DNA of 64,000 bases from Aerococcus tenax (GCF_003286645.3 NZ_CP127382.2:1736001-1800000), one strand, 5' to 3'. Positions 1 through 8,587 are shown, counted from the stretch's first letter. The notes: generated by a model from the letters alone, not told the origin. Program-made: numbers and translations.

Positions 1-554
1 ACCTGGTGGCGCATGCCCTGGTCAATGGTCAAATAAGCCTGGCGAGGACCAATAATTTCGAGTTGGGCAGGCCGGCAAGTCGTCCCATCCGCAAAAGTTA
101 CCCCGGCCTGAAATTTTTCCACCAGGTCAGCTCCCAAGTCGCCATTAACAGTCACTTGGTAGGTCTTGGGTATGTGGAAGCGGGCATGCTCGAGAAAGTA
201 ATGGAGCTGGCCATTATCGGTTAACAAGAGCAAACCTTCCACATCCCGGTCCAAGCGGCCCACAATGGAAGTCCCTTGGTAGCGCTCAGGTAAGTGGTCG
301 TATGGCGTGGGCCAATGGGAATCTTTTTTGGCGGAGACTTGTCCTGCTGCCTTGTTATAGACCAGGTAGTGGTGGCCTAAGCCTTGGCCAATCCGCCTGC
401 CCCGATAATAAATGGCCATCAAGTCGGGGTCTAGGGCCTGGTTAATATCGACTAGGGCCCGGCCCTTATAGCAGACCTCCCCGGCATGGATGAGGCGTTT
501 GGCCTTGGTGGCTGATAAGTGACATTCTGCTTGAATGAGATCCAATAAGCGCAT
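1..554 (-). CDS. RsuA-family rRNA pseudouridine synthase (3' end cut by window edge)
   Basis: The first 184 codons are visible; the C-terminus lies beyond base 1. An N-terminal S4-like RNA-binding segment (residues 1-45, starting MRLLDLIQAECHLSATKAKR) is followed by the catalytic domain with the family motif GRLDRDVEG at about residues 99-107, where the Asp is the catalytic residue of RsuA/RluB-type enzymes. These isomerise a uridine in 16S or 23S rRNA to pseudouridine; the closest fit is the 16S U516 enzyme, but the target is inferred. The ATG at 554 follows AAAGGAG. It is preceded by a terminator-like hairpin, so it may have its own promoter. Confidence 0.85.
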   Translation of the reverse strand, partial: MRLLDLIQAECHLSATKAKRLIHAGEVCYKGRALVDINQALDPDLMAIYYRGRRIGQGLGHHYLVYNKAAGQVSAKKDSHWPTPYDHLPERYQGTSIVGRLDRDVEGLLLLTDNGQLHYFLEHARFHIPKTYQVTVNGDLGADLVEKFQAGVTFADGTTCRPAQLEIIGPRQAYLTIDQGMRHQ

Positions 555-572
555 AAAAAACTCCTTTAAAAA

Positions 573-616
573 AACGTCCCTCCCTACTAAAAGCAAATAG
601 TAAGAAGCAAGACGTT
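573..616 (-). terminator. Rho-independent terminator after the ECF S-component gene
   Basis: On the minus strand, AACGTC (611-616) pairs with GACGTT (573-578), with an inner TACTA/TAGTA pairing, and a run of seven T follows. It lies 31 bp below the stop of the ECF S-component gene and just before the ribosome binding site of the pseudouridine synthase gene, so it either separates the two or attenuates read-through. Confidence 0.65.
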
Positions 617-646
617 GGCTGAATGTGATTTAAAATAAAAAAAGAC

Positions 647-1228
647 CTATTTTCTCACTCGATCAAAGACACTGCCGATGATAGGCACCAGGACAGCTGC
701 CGCGATGATTTCAAAAATAAAGTTAAGTCCTAAGGCCCCCACAAAGGTTCCTAAAACAGCGGTTTCGGGAATATTCAAGGCTTTAGCATAGGCCTCAGAA
801 GCAAAGAGAGCGGTCATGATAATAACCAAAGCCGTATTGGTAATCGTCCCCAAAGCCCCCACAATCACCCGGCTGATTTCAGGACGCAGCCACTTGCCTA
901 AGAACTTGGCTGCCCAGCCCGACAAAAAACCGACACAGACCCGGGGGAGGACCGATACCAAAGGATTTAAAAAGATCGGTGACAGGATGGTGGGTTGGAT
1001 CATGTTATGGAAGAGGGACAAAACGCCCCAAACCAAACCCAACATGGCACCTGAAGCCGGTCCCAAGACCATGCCTCCAGCAATAACAGTGATATGGATG
1101 ATGGTCACATTGGCTGGCCCCAAGGGAATGTAGCCGATCCAGGGGACAAAGGTCTGCATGATTAAAATCGCAATAAATAAACTACTGATGGTTTTATTTT
1201 GTAGGGAGGTATTTTTTCTTCTAGCCAT
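647..1228 (-). CDS. ECF transporter S component (pantothenate-type candidate)
   Basis: A 193-residue hydrophobic protein with about five to six membrane helices. The segment GYIPLGPANVTIIHITVI, followed by GGMVLGPASGAMLGLVWG, is typical of substrate-binding S components of energy-coupling-factor importers, which capture a vitamin and dock on a shared EcfA-EcfA'-EcfT module (not in this window). The sequence resembles the pantothenate-type (PanT) group, but the ligand is inferred. Its start overlaps the NUDIX stop by 8 bp, with AAAGGAG upstream, so the two are probably translationally coupled. A vitamin importer paired with a possible CoA hydrolase would make a pantothenate/CoA link sensible. 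Ligand confidence is low; family confidence is good. Confidence 0.75.
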   Translation of the reverse strand: MARRKNTSLQNKTISSLFIAILIMQTFVPWIGYIPLGPANVTIIHITVIAGGMVLGPASGAMLGLVWGVLSLFHNMIQPTILSPIFLNPLVSVLPRVCVGFLSGWAAKFLGKWLRPEISRVIVGALGTITNTALVIIMTALFASEAYAKALNIPETAVLGTFVGALGLNFIFEIIAAAVLVPIIGSVFDRVRK

Positions 1229-1853
1229 CGCTAGCTCCTTTCCGTAAGTGAGCGGTCAACTGAACGAAGCGCTGGGTCAGTTGGGCCGTTAACCCCCAAA
1301 GATTTTCTTGATCGATATTATAAAAAGGAATTTCTTCCACATAGTTCTTGAAGCGGTAATTTTTTCCTCCTGGAATACGATCATAAGGGAAGTGATGGCC
1401 ACGGTCAAGTTTAGATTCCATCCGGTAAATTTCGGGCTGGTCCAAGTCCAGGTCAGCTAAGGGCACGGTAAAGGCATGCTTGACCTCATCTTGGTTAATG
1501 GCTAAATCATCCAAGTGGTCGATGGTTAAATAGGCAACATAGGCCGCAATCACCCGCTTGGTCTGAACAATATAGTCCATCTCACCCAGGACTTGGATCT
1601 TATCCCGGTCGATTCCCAATTCCTCCTGAGTTTCTCGGACGGCCGCCTGGGCAAAGCTTTCCCCTGCTTCCACCCGGCCACCCGGAAAAGCAGCATCGCC
1701 AGCTTGAGAGATGCCCGGAGCCCGGTGTTCATAGAGCAAGGCCGGTCCTTGGCCTTTAAGGGAAACAATGGGAATTAAGACCGCATAAAAGCGCTCCACC
1801 CCCAGAGGCTGGCCCTCATAGTCCCTGAAAAAGGCTTGGTAGTCTTTTAACAT
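1221..1853 (-). CDS. NUDIX hydrolase, CoA pyrophosphatase-like
   Basis: 210 residues. The full NUDIX box is present at about residues 57-80: GGRVEAGE, seven residues, then RETQEELGI, which provides the Mg2+-binding glutamates. Just before it, HRAPGISQAGDAAFPGG resembles the extra signature of CoA pyrophosphatases (NUDT7/8, YeaB type), which cut CoA to 4'-phosphopantetheine and 3',5'-ADP. The start at 1853 has AGGAAGAGCC upstream. Its end overlaps the ECF S-component gene. The HAD gene lies 51 bp upstream on the same strand, so all may be cotranscribed. The substrate is an inference from the signature; NUDIX membership is clear. Confidence 0.8.
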   Translation of the reverse strand: MLKDYQAFFRDYEGQPLGVERFYAVLIPIVSLKGQGPALLYEHRAPGISQAGDAAFPGGRVEAGESFAQAAVRETQEELGIDRDKIQVLGEMDYIVQTKRVIAAYVAYLTIDHLDDLAINQDEVKHAFTVPLADLDLDQPEIYRMESKLDRGHHFPYDRIPGGKNYRFKNYVEEIPFYNIDQENLWGLTAQLTQRFVQLTAHLRKGASDG

Positions 1854-1904
1854 GGCTCTTCCTCCTCAGCGCCTATTTTACCGCTCACTGAATCCATTCG
1901 CTAG

Positions 1905-2711
1905 CTAGTTTTTTGTAATAAACTGGTCGACCACATGGCTGATCCCCTCTTCATCATTAGTATGGGTCACAAAGTCAGCCACCGCCTTAACGCTGGCCAC
2001 CGCATTGCCCATGGCAACACCCAAGCCAGCCCATTCAATCATGGTCAGGTCATTTTCCTGGTCCCCAAAGGCCATGGTTTGCTCTTGATCCACCCCAATT
2101 TCTTGGCTCAAATGAGCTAGTCCGGCCCCCTTATTGGCATCAACCGGGTTAAATTCTAAGAAATAAGGCGCAGACTTCACAATATTCCAGCGGTTAAACC
2201 AGTCTTCTGGCAGGTCTTGGCGAACCGTTTCTAAGTAGGCCGGATCTCCGGTCACCATCAGTTTATTGACCTTGGTTTCGTTTTCAACGAAGTTCTCAAT
2301 TTTAATGGGCATCCCGGTTAACTGGGCTTCATGAGCCATGTATTGATGGTTGGGTTCCTTGAGGCCGAGGACATTGTGGTCGTCGTAGGTATTGATATCC
2401 ACATCATAATCGGCTAGAAAGTCACAAATTTCCCCAACTTCAGCAGGGGGAAGAATAGCTTCAAAGATCACCTGGTTATCTGACCAAGTGTCCACAATCC
2501 GTCCGCCATTGAAGCTGGATAAATAGCGAACCAAGTCCTTACCGACCAGGTCTTGGATCAGCTCCACCCCAGGCAGGGGCCGGCCGGAAGAAATTACGAT
2601 TTCAATGCCAGACTCCTTCATGGTCTTTAGGGCCTGGTGGGTGGCCTCACTCAAGCTGGAGTCACTCTTTAACAGGGTGCCATCAACGTCAAAAGCAGCT
2701 AATCGATACAT
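1905..2711 (-). CDS. Cof-type HAD-superfamily phosphatase
   Basis: 268 residues, the usual length of Cof/YidA sugar-phosphate phosphatases. Motif I is FDVDGTLL near residue 8 (nucleophile first Asp), motif II is VISSGRPLPG, and motif IV is GDQENDLTMIEWAGLGVAMGNA in shortened form (GDQENDLTMI then GVAMGNA), with a C2-type cap between. It is expected to be a cytosolic Mg2+-dependent phosphatase of small phosphorylated metabolites; the substrate cannot be read. It sits 22 bp after the GH13-like gene, consistent with one transcript. Confidence 0.88.
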   Translation of the reverse strand: MYRLAAFDVDGTLLKSDSSLSEATHQALKTMKESGIEIVISSGRPLPGVELIQDLVGKDLVRYLSSFNGGRIVDTWSDNQVIFEAILPPAEVGEICDFLADYDVDINTYDDHNVLGLKEPNHQYMAHEAQLTGMPIKIENFVENETKVNKLMVTGDPAYLETVRQDLPEDWFNRWNIVKSAPYFLEFNPVDANKGAGLAHLSQEIGVDQEQTMAFGDQENDLTMIEWAGLGVAMGNAVASVKAVADFVTHTNDEEGISHVVDQFITKN

Positions 2712-2733
2712 TGCTTTAAATTCCTTTCATTTT

Positions 2734-4077
2734 CTAATGAGTTAAGAAGTCATTGGCTTGGCTATTGACCTGAACCTCCATATCACCTTCGTAGGAAATA
2801 ATGACAGGGTCTTGGCCCAAGTACAAGCGGCCATCAGTCACCGTATAGGTGTCATCGTTCAACAAGTTGGTATAGTCGCCTGAAGGCAGGGAGAGCTCCA
2901 CTTCACAAGGCGTTTGGTCATCAGTCTTCAATTTAAAAATGCCAAACAAGTGTTGCTTGTAATAATGGTAGCCACAAATAATGATATTGGGCTTGACGCC
3001 CCGATAGAAGAAATAGCCGCTCTTGCAGGCTTCGCGCTTCTTAATCAAAGAGAGGCGTTGGATCATCTCAGTCATGTCTTCTTGGGGTGTCCAGTCCATA
3101 CCTTCCGCCTTGTCCCAGGGAATGGAATCCTCTAGTCCGTATTCTTGCCCCATAATCAAATGGGCCATCCCCTTCTTAAAGAGAGAAAAGGCGGTCCAAT
3201 TCCGCAAATCAGCCTTGGTCTTGACATGCGAAGCGACCCGGGGGTGGTTAGCAAACTCCAGGGCCCGGTTTTTCACGGCGGTAAAGGGCAGCTGGATCTC
3301 GCTTAAATTCAGGACATAGATCAGATTGTCCAAATCTAAAATTCCGTGGTAGAAACGCAGGTAAAATTCCGCTAAATTGCCCTCGTCCAGGACATCAAAG
3401 TTACTATAAAGCTCCCCTTCAGTCGAATAGTGGACATTATTCATCCGCAAACGAAACATGGTATTGTCAGTCAGGAGGTTGCCCATCCAGTAGAAATAAG
3501 GATGGACGTCCTCCACTTCAGCCCGGGCACTATTCCAAAACTCGGTGCGGATCAATTGGGCATCGCGAATGGAAAAACCATCCACATAGAGGGCCCACTC
3601 CTTCAAGGTGGCAATCAATTCATCCCATAGTTTGGGGTTAGAAAAGTCGAGGTCAACCCCCTTTTCATAACCTGGAAAGCGGGTATAAACCTGGCCTTCC
3701 TTATTGCGCAAGAAGTAGGTTGGTCGGTCTTGAATGACCTCTGAATCCTTGGCCAATTGGGTCATGGGAAACTCAATCACCAGCTGGATGCCCGCCTGGT
3801 GGACGGCATGAACCAAGTCCTTGAAATCCTCCATGGTCCCATAGGCTGGGTCCACATCCATAAAATTCTTGACAAAGTTCGGATTGCCAACCTCCCCTTC
3901 CGGATGCTGGTCGGTCACGGGAAAAATCGACGCCAATATTAAAATATCCACGCCCAAGGCCTTGAGGCGGGCTAAGTCAGGGATGACTGCTTGAAAAGTC
4001 CCCGCTTCACTATAATTTCGGATAAAAATTTTATAAGCTAACTTATGCCTTAAGGTCAAATTGGTTACCTTAGCCAT
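2734..4077 (-). CDS. GH13 (alpha-amylase fold) homologue lacking catalytic residues
   Basis: 447 residues with the outline of a GH13 beta/alpha barrel (LGVDILILASIFPV, VDPAYGTMEDFKDLVH, VDLDFSNPKLWDEL) and a C-terminal beta domain, without signal peptide. The catalytic motifs are altered. Where active enzymes have GFRxD, this has GFSIRDA (nucleophile Asp replaced by Arg, Asp shifted by one). Where the acid/base Glu is expected there is WMGNLL. The NHDQPR motif reads NHPRVAS with the DQ pair missing, and the region I NH pair is absent. I infer a non-hydrolytic relative with a binding or regulatory role, or very unusual chemistry. The frame is intact with no sign of decay. The chosen ATG lies 14 nt from AAGGAG; a 6-codon overlapping frame has better spacing. 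Confidence 0.75.
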   Translation of the reverse strand: MAKVTNLTLRHKLAYKIFIRNYSEAGTFQAVIPDLARLKALGVDILILASIFPVTDQHPEGEVGNPNFVKNFMDVDPAYGTMEDFKDLVHAVHQAGIQLVIEFPMTQLAKDSEVIQDRPTYFLRNKEGQVYTRFPGYEKGVDLDFSNPKLWDELIATLKEWALYVDGFSIRDAQLIRTEFWNSARAEVEDVHPYFYWMGNLLTDNTMFRLRMNNVHYSTEGELYSNFDVLDEGNLAEFYLRFYHGILDLDNLIYVLNLSEIQLPFTAVKNRALEFANHPRVASHVKTKADLRNWTAFSLFKKGMAHLIMGQEYGLEDSIPWDKAEGMDWTPQEDMTEMIQRLSLIKKREACKSGYFFYRGVKPNIIICGYHYYKQHLFGIFKLKTDDQTPCEVELSLPSGDYTNLLNDDTYTVTDGRLYLGQDPVIISYEGDMEVQVNSQANDFLTH

Positions 4078-4085
4078 CGGTCCAT
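4065..4085 (-). other. Six-codon overlapping leader frame (MDRWLR) at the GH13-like start
   Basis: The AAGGAG upstream of the GH13-like gene is 6 nt from an ATG at 4085 that opens MDRWLR and stops at TAA (4067-4065), out of frame with and overlapping the GH13-like start at 4077. The real gene start is 14 nt from the same site. This may be translational coupling by a mini-frame, or chance. Confidence 0.3.
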
Positions 4086-4180
4086 GTCACGCTCCTTTTT
4101 TGAAAGTGCCTACACCTTTCCTCAGTCGCTTTTATCATATCACATCAGGGCCTAAAAAAGCGCTTAATTTCTCTCTACCA

Positions 4181-5095
4181 CTAGGCTAAGGCCCGGCTGA
4201 CCAATATTTTACCAGCCTGGGTCACAACTAAGCCCTCAATCCCTTTTAAGTCATCAATGGCAGCCACTGCTTCTTCTGAACTCAAAGCAAAGAGTGCCGT
4301 GGTCCAAATCTCACAAAAAACTGATTGGGGCGCGATAATGGTTAAAGAAGCCAGGTCGGTTTCAATGGGGTAACCCGTCTTAGAGTCCAGGATATGGTGG
4401 TAGGACCGGCCTTCTTGCTTAAATGAGCGTTCATAGATTCCTGAAGTGACCACGGACTGGTTTTTGACCGGGACCGTGGCCATAATTTCACCCCGGATGG
4501 CGTCTGGACGTTGGATACCGATCCGCCAAAAGCCGTCCTCACGGTTAGGAGCATCTCCCATGACTAGGACATTGCCGCCCAGGTTAATCAAACCATAGTC
4601 AGCCCCAGCCTGGCGCCAGTCAGCCACAATCTGGTCAGCAAAATAGCCCTTGGCAATAGCACCCAGGTCAATCTCCATGCCTTCCTTTTCTAAATAAACC
4701 TTATGGGTGGTCGGATCAAGCTGGACCTTATGGGGATCAATCAAATCCAGACCTTCGTCGATTTCTTCTTGGCTAGGCACCCGGGCATCGGAAAAGCCGA
4801 TATGCCAGAGCTTAACCAAGGGGCCAATGGCTAAGTTAAAGCGGCCTTCTGTTGAGACCGAGACTTTCTTAGCCAGTTGGATCAGGTCAAAGAGGTCCTC
4901 ATCCACCGCAACAGCCGCCTTCCCCGCTGCCTGGTTGACCTGCATCAACATGGAATCATCACGGTTAGCGGAAAAGCGGTACTCATAATCGCGTAACTTA
5001 GCCTCGCTCTTTTCCAAGAGGGCCTCTGCCTCCGGGTGGCCAACTTTCATTTCAATCACAGTTCCCATTAATTCAACTAATTTTACGGCTTCCAT
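4181..5095 (-). CDS. apbE: FAD:protein FMN transferase (ApbE family)
   Basis: 304 residues from the chosen ATG. ApbE enzymes move FMN from FAD onto a Thr/Ser of flavoproteins, using Mg2+. Supporting motifs are MGTVIEM near the N-terminus, GRFNLAIGPLVKLW, DLGAIAKGYFADQ, LINLGGNVLVMG and HHILDSKTGYP (the Mg/FAD-binding Asp region; many members have DP where this has DS). There is no signal peptide or lipobox, unlike the exported ApbE/FmnB lipoproteins, so as read it is cytosolic. The start at 5095 is chosen because GAGAAAGGGG stands 6 nt before it; an in-frame ATG at 5113 lacks a ribosome binding site. It follows a membrane protein gene closely and is probably in one operon with it. Confidence 0.88.
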   Translation of the reverse strand: MEAVKLVELMGTVIEMKVGHPEAEALLEKSEAKLRDYEYRFSANRDDSMLMQVNQAAGKAAVAVDEDLFDLIQLAKKVSVSTEGRFNLAIGPLVKLWHIGFSDARVPSQEEIDEGLDLIDPHKVQLDPTTHKVYLEKEGMEIDLGAIAKGYFADQIVADWRQAGADYGLINLGGNVLVMGDAPNREDGFWRIGIQRPDAIRGEIMATVPVKNQSVVTSGIYERSFKQEGRSYHHILDSKTGYPIETDLASLTIIAPQSVFCEIWTTALFALSSEEAVAAIDDLKGIEGLVVTQAGKILVSRALA

Positions 5096-5116
5096 GGCCT
5101 TCCCCTTTCTCATTCA

Positions 5117-5950
5117 TTAAATTTCACCCGACACGGTCGGCTTTTGCTTGACGCCGGCTAATTCATCGATTTGCCAGTGGAGGACAATCCAGGTGGCCAA
5201 GAAGACCGCCATAATATCCACTCCCGCCCGGCTCACTACATCAACCAGGGCAATCTCATAGCGTAAGGCAAAGAAGGCATGGTAGGCCAAAACGGCCGGC
5301 GCAAAAAAGCCCCAGGTAAACTGGTAGTTTTTGCCTTTCTTATCTTGGCGCCTGAGATAACGTTGCAAGACGCAAAAGACGCCACCCATGGTCAGTCCCA
5401 ACATGGCTGACCAGACTAGAGAAATGGTTAGGTTGTCATCGCCTAAGCTATAAATATCCAAGCCCCGATAGGCAAAGAAACGAAAAATCACCATAGACAA
5501 GGTATAAACCAAGAGGGCCCGGTTATAGATAAAGGGCTTGCGTTGGTAGTGTTGGCGTTTGGTGGCCAATAATTTCTCAATCAGAGCCCCTTGGACCATG
5601 AAGACCAGAACCGCCTTGAGCGAATTTAAGAAATAATCAACCGGCAGGCGGTGGGGCAAGGGTTCACACAGGTAAAGGATAAAGACGACCAGTTCACAGG
5701 CCAGGTAGACCCAGGTTTTATAACGCTTGGTCCCTGGCAGGCGGAGGTCGATCAGTTCATAACCCGCCGTCATCAAGGTAAAAACCAGCCAGCCCACTAG
5801 AAAAGCCAGGATCGGATAATTTCCCGATTCCAATAAGGGCGAAGGCGGGAGGATCCCTTGAAAGGAGGGGTTGGGTAAAAACAGGTCAAATACCAGCTGT
5901 AAAGCAGACATCACTATACCAATTAAGGCTATTCTAAGCCATCGCTTCAT
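5117..5950 (-). CDS. Polytopic membrane protein of unknown function, partner of ApbE
   Basis: About 277 residues with seven or eight hydrophobic helices, for example LRIALIGIVMSALQLVFDLF, NYPILAFLVGWLVFTLMTAG and WVYLACELVVFILYLC. I do not recognise the family. Its stop lies 21 bp before the chosen apbE start, so the two are surely cotranscribed. Because ApbE modifies flavoproteins, the pair could belong to a membrane redox or FMN-carrying system, but no FMN-attachment motif (D-x-x-T-G/S-A/S-T/S type) stood out on reading. The start at 5950 is preferred over the GTG at 5959 because AGGAAG is 8 nt upstream. Confidence 0.6.
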   Translation of the reverse strand: MKRWLRIALIGIVMSALQLVFDLFLPNPSFQGILPPSPLLESGNYPILAFLVGWLVFTLMTAGYELIDLRLPGTKRYKTWVYLACELVVFILYLCEPLPHRLPVDYFLNSLKAVLVFMVQGALIEKLLATKRQHYQRKPFIYNRALLVYTLSMVIFRFFAYRGLDIYSLGDDNLTISLVWSAMLGLTMGGVFCVLQRYLRRQDKKGKNYQFTWGFFAPAVLAYHAFFALRYEIALVDVVSRAGVDIMAVFLATWIVLHWQIDELAGVKQKPTVSGEI

Positions 5951-5965
5951 CGGCTTCACTTCCTT

Positions 5966-6331
5966 CTAATAGACCCGCATGGCTAGCAGGTGCTCACGTA
6001 AGACAACAGCATTATTTTCACTTTCATTTTTGGAACTATAGATTAAGCTTATCTTATGGTCAGCCGCCTTGCGACATAAACGCTGGCAAGCCTCATGGGC
6101 AACTTGATTTTGGTTGAGTTCTTGCTTATAGGCTGACTTAAAGCGGTCAAAGTGGTTAGGGTTTTGGTGGAAGGTCTTACGCAAGTCGTCACTTGGCGCC
6201 ACATCCTTCTCCCATTCATCCACATGGGCGTCTTCCTTCTTAACCCCACGCGGCCACAAACGGTCTACTAAAATCCGCTCCCCATCGTTAGGATCATAAT
6301 CAGCATAAGCCCGCTTAATTGCAATCTCCAT
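5966..6331 (-). CDS. DUF488 family protein (YeaO-like)
   Basis: 121 residues from the chosen start MEIAIKRAYADYDPNDG. Conserved DUF488 features are ILVDRLWPRGVKKED, then SDDLRKTFHQNP, and LIYSSKNESENNAVVLREHL near the C-terminus. The function is not established. The start was set by alignment in memory to E. coli YeaO; a longer frame begins at 6346 or further up, and no good ribosome binding site decides between them. It stands directly upstream of the membrane protein/apbE pair and downstream of the gltX terminator. Confidence 0.8.
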   Translation of the reverse strand: MEIAIKRAYADYDPNDGERILVDRLWPRGVKKEDAHVDEWEKDVAPSDDLRKTFHQNPNHFDRFKSAYKQELNQNQVAHEACQRLCRKAADHKISLIYSSKNESENNAVVLREHLLAMRVY

Positions 6332-6402
6332 CAAACACACGCTCATTTCTAAACTTATCAATATTATAAATATAGTATAACAAAAGCAGCTAAACAAAAT
6401 AA

Positions 6403-6434
6403 AAACTTAGCTACCCAATCAGGCAGCTAAGTTT
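6403..6434 (-). terminator. Rho-independent terminator of gltX
   Basis: On the minus strand AAACTTAGCT (6425-6434) pairs with AGCTAAGTTT (6403-6412), followed by TTTTATTTT. It lies 16 bp below the gltX stop and 70 bp above the DUF488 start. Confidence 0.85.
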
Positions 6435-6449
6435 CTTTGCTAGGTTTTC

Positions 6450-7931
6450 TTATTCAGCTTTTCCCATCTTACTTAAGGCTTCTTCGAGATGGTGTTTGGT
6501 CTTTTCCTTACCCATGACTTCAATCGTTAAGCCGATGGACGGACCGTGTTCCTTACCGGAAGTCGCGACACGCAGTGGCATGTAGAGGTTTTTACCCTTG
6601 ATGCCGGTGTCTTTTTGAACTTGTTTAATGGCCGCCATGATGTGTTCTTCATCGAAAGGTTCGATAGCGTCCAATTTATTGTTAAAGTCATTGACCACTT
6701 CATAGGCGGTGTCCGCTGACAAGATTTCCTTACCGCGTTCGTCCACTTCTAAGGAATCGTGGAAGAACATGTCGGACAAGTCGACAATTTGTTTGGCGTA
6801 GGACATTTCATCCTTATATAAGGAGACTAATTTCTTGGTCCAAGCCAATTCTTCCTCACTGGGGTCGTCTGATACCCGGCCAGCCGCTTGCAGGTGAGGA
6901 ATGGCAAGACGGGCAACGGTTTCTTCGTCAGCAGTCTTCATGTAGCGGTTGTTGATCCATTCCAATTTCTTATTATCAAAGGCAGCCGGTGACTTGCTTA
7001 AGCGGTTAGGGTCAAAGATTTCAATGAATTCTTCCTTGGAGAAGATTTCTTCTTCCCCTTTTGGTGACCAACCCAATAAGGCGATAAAGTTAAAGATCGC
7101 TTCGGGTAGGTAACCAAGATCACGGTATTGTTCAATAAATTGAATAATAGAGCCGTCACGCTTGGATAATTTCTTCCCGGTTTCAGCACTGGTAATCAAG
7201 GACATGTGACCGAATACTGGTGCTTCCCAGCCTAAAGCTTGGTAAATCATGATTTGTTTAGGGGTGTTAGACAAGTGGTCATCCCCACGTAAAACATGGG
7301 TAATTTCCATCAAGTGGTCGTCAACCACCACAGCGAAGTTATAGGTTGGGGACTTATCTTTCTTCCAGATAATAAAGTCGCCACCAATATCTTCAGAGTG
7401 GATGCTGACCTCTCCCTTAACCATGTCATCAAAGGTATAGGTTTCCCCTTCTGGAATCCGGAAACGGACGGTTTCAGGACGGCCTGCTTCCCGGGCAGCT
7501 TGGATGTCTTCTTCTGAACGGTCACGCCAGGTGCCTTCATAGTGGGGCATGATCCCCGCTGCTTTTTGGGCTTGGCGGGCAGCTTCTAATTCTTCCTCGG
7601 TATCAAAGGCATAGTAAGCATCCCCTTGTTCGATCAATTGGTCAATATATTTTTGGTAGATATCGTAACGTTCTGATTGGCGGTAAGGACCGTATTGACC
7701 TGGATTTTCTGGGCTTTCGTCCCAATCCAAACCTAACCATTTCAAGTTGTCAATTTGGCTCTTCTCACCATCAGCCACATTCCGTTTTTTATCGGTGTCT
7801 TCAATACGGATAATGAAGTCGCCACCTTCGTGACGGGCGAATAAGTAGTTAAACAAAGCGGTACGCGCATTCCCAATGTGTAAGTAGCCTGTTGGACTTG
7901 GCGCATAGCGCACTCTGATCTTATCGGACAT
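6450..7931 (-). CDS. gltX: Glutamyl-tRNA synthetase
   Basis: About 493 residues, normal length. Class I aminoacyl-tRNA synthetase: the HIGH signature is [19 protein letters not shown] near residue 20 and the KMSKS signature is KLSKRDGS. It charges tRNA-Glu (and in many Gram-positives also tRNA-Gln, later amidated by GatCAB). The start ATG at 7931 is favoured because AGGAG is 12 nt upstream; the in-frame ATG at 7943 directly abuts that site with no spacer. It is a single gene with its own terminator. Confidence 0.96.
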   Translation of the reverse strand: MSDKIRVRYAPSPTGYLHIGNARTALFNYLFARHEGGDFIIRIEDTDKKRNVADGEKSQIDNLKWLGLDWDESPENPGQYGPYRQSERYDIYQKYIDQLIEQGDAYYAFDTEEELEAARQAQKAAGIMPHYEGTWRDRSEEDIQAAREAGRPETVRFRIPEGETYTFDDMVKGEVSIHSEDIGGDFIIWKKDKSPTYNFAVVVDDHLMEITHVLRGDDHLSNTPKQIMIYQALGWEAPVFGHMSLITSAETGKKLSKRDGSIIQFIEQYRDLGYLPEAIFNFIALLGWSPKGEEEIFSKEEFIEIFDPNRLSKSPAAFDNKKLEWINNRYMKTADEETVARLAIPHLQAAGRVSDDPSEEELAWTKKLVSLYKDEMSYAKQIVDLSDMFFHDSLEVDERGKEILSADTAYEVVNDFNNKLDAIEPFDEEHIMAAIKQVQKDTGIKGKNLYMPLRVATSGKEHGPSIGLTIEVMGKEKTKHHLEEALSKMGKAE

Positions 7932-8056
7932 AAATTTAGCCATCTCCTCTTGTCTGTAAAGATTTCAATCGTTTCTATTCTACCATAAGTTGACCCCGCA
8001 TTAAAATGAATGGGCCAAAATGCAGGTAAAAATTGTCTTTCAGGCTCATTCAAGCT

Positions 8057-8098
8057 GGCTAAAGTGATTCATCAAGCCATTTAAGCGTCACTTTAGCC
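8057..8098. other. Inverted repeat at the end of the EIIA gene
   Basis: GGCTAAAGTG (8057-8066) and CACTTTAGCC (8089-8098) form a perfect 10-bp inverted repeat that overlaps the EIIA stop codon. No clear T-run follows in either direction, so it may protect the mRNA end or be a weak terminator. Confidence 0.45.
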
Positions 8099-8587
8099 CT
8101 TTAAGGTCACTTGGGCGACCTTATCCCCTACTTTAACAGTCTTAGGATCGGCCACTTCCAGGCTTTCAACTTGGTCTGCTTGGGTGAGGACCACCACACA
8201 GGTAGTTTCTGCGCCGGCTTGGCGAACAGCGTCTAAGTCCATTTGGGTCAAGACTTGGCCGGCTTTGACTTGGTCACCCGCAGCTACTTGAGACGTAAAA
8301 GGTTTACCATCCAAGTCAACGGTGTTAAAACCTAAGTGGAGGAGGATCTCCAGGCCTTCATCACTTTCAATGCCAATGGCATGTTGGGTAGGGAAAACGG
8401 TTGTCACCGTTCCATTGACTGGGGCATAAACGGTGCCCTCATCGGGTTCAATGGCAAAACCATCGCCCATCATCTTTTGACTAAATACGGGGTCAGAGAC
8501 TGACTCTAAGGCCACTAATTGTCCATTAGCAATCGCTTCAAGTTCTACTGAGGTGTTTTTTGCTTTTTTCTTTAAGAATCCAAACAT
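8093..8587 (-). CDS. PTS glucose-type EIIA domain protein
   Basis: 164 residues, a stand-alone EIIA of the glucose family. The phospho-accepting His is in ILLHLGFNTVDLDG (about residue 94), and the second active-site His is in TQHAIGIES (about residue 79). It takes phosphate from HPr and passes it to an EIIB domain of a sugar permease encoded elsewhere; in Gram-positives such proteins can also phosphorylate PRD regulators or permeases. Start at 8587 with AAAGGAG. No permease gene is adjacent, so its partner is unknown. HPr kinase is encoded at 52.6-53.6 kb. Confidence 0.92.
   Translation of the reverse strand: MFGFLKKKAKNTSVELEAIANGQLVALESVSDPVFSQKMMGDGFAIEPDEGTVYAPVNGTVTTVFPTQHAIGIESDEGLEILLHLGFNTVDLDGKPFTSQVAAGDQVKAGQVLTQMDLDAVRQAGAETTCVVVLTQADQVESLEVADPKTVKVGDKVAQVTLKG

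Noticed and set aside
2734..4077. Frameshift as the cause of the missing GH13 motifs
   Set aside because: The motif regions are altered by substitution and small in-frame loss, while the surrounding fold residues remain in the same frame throughout.
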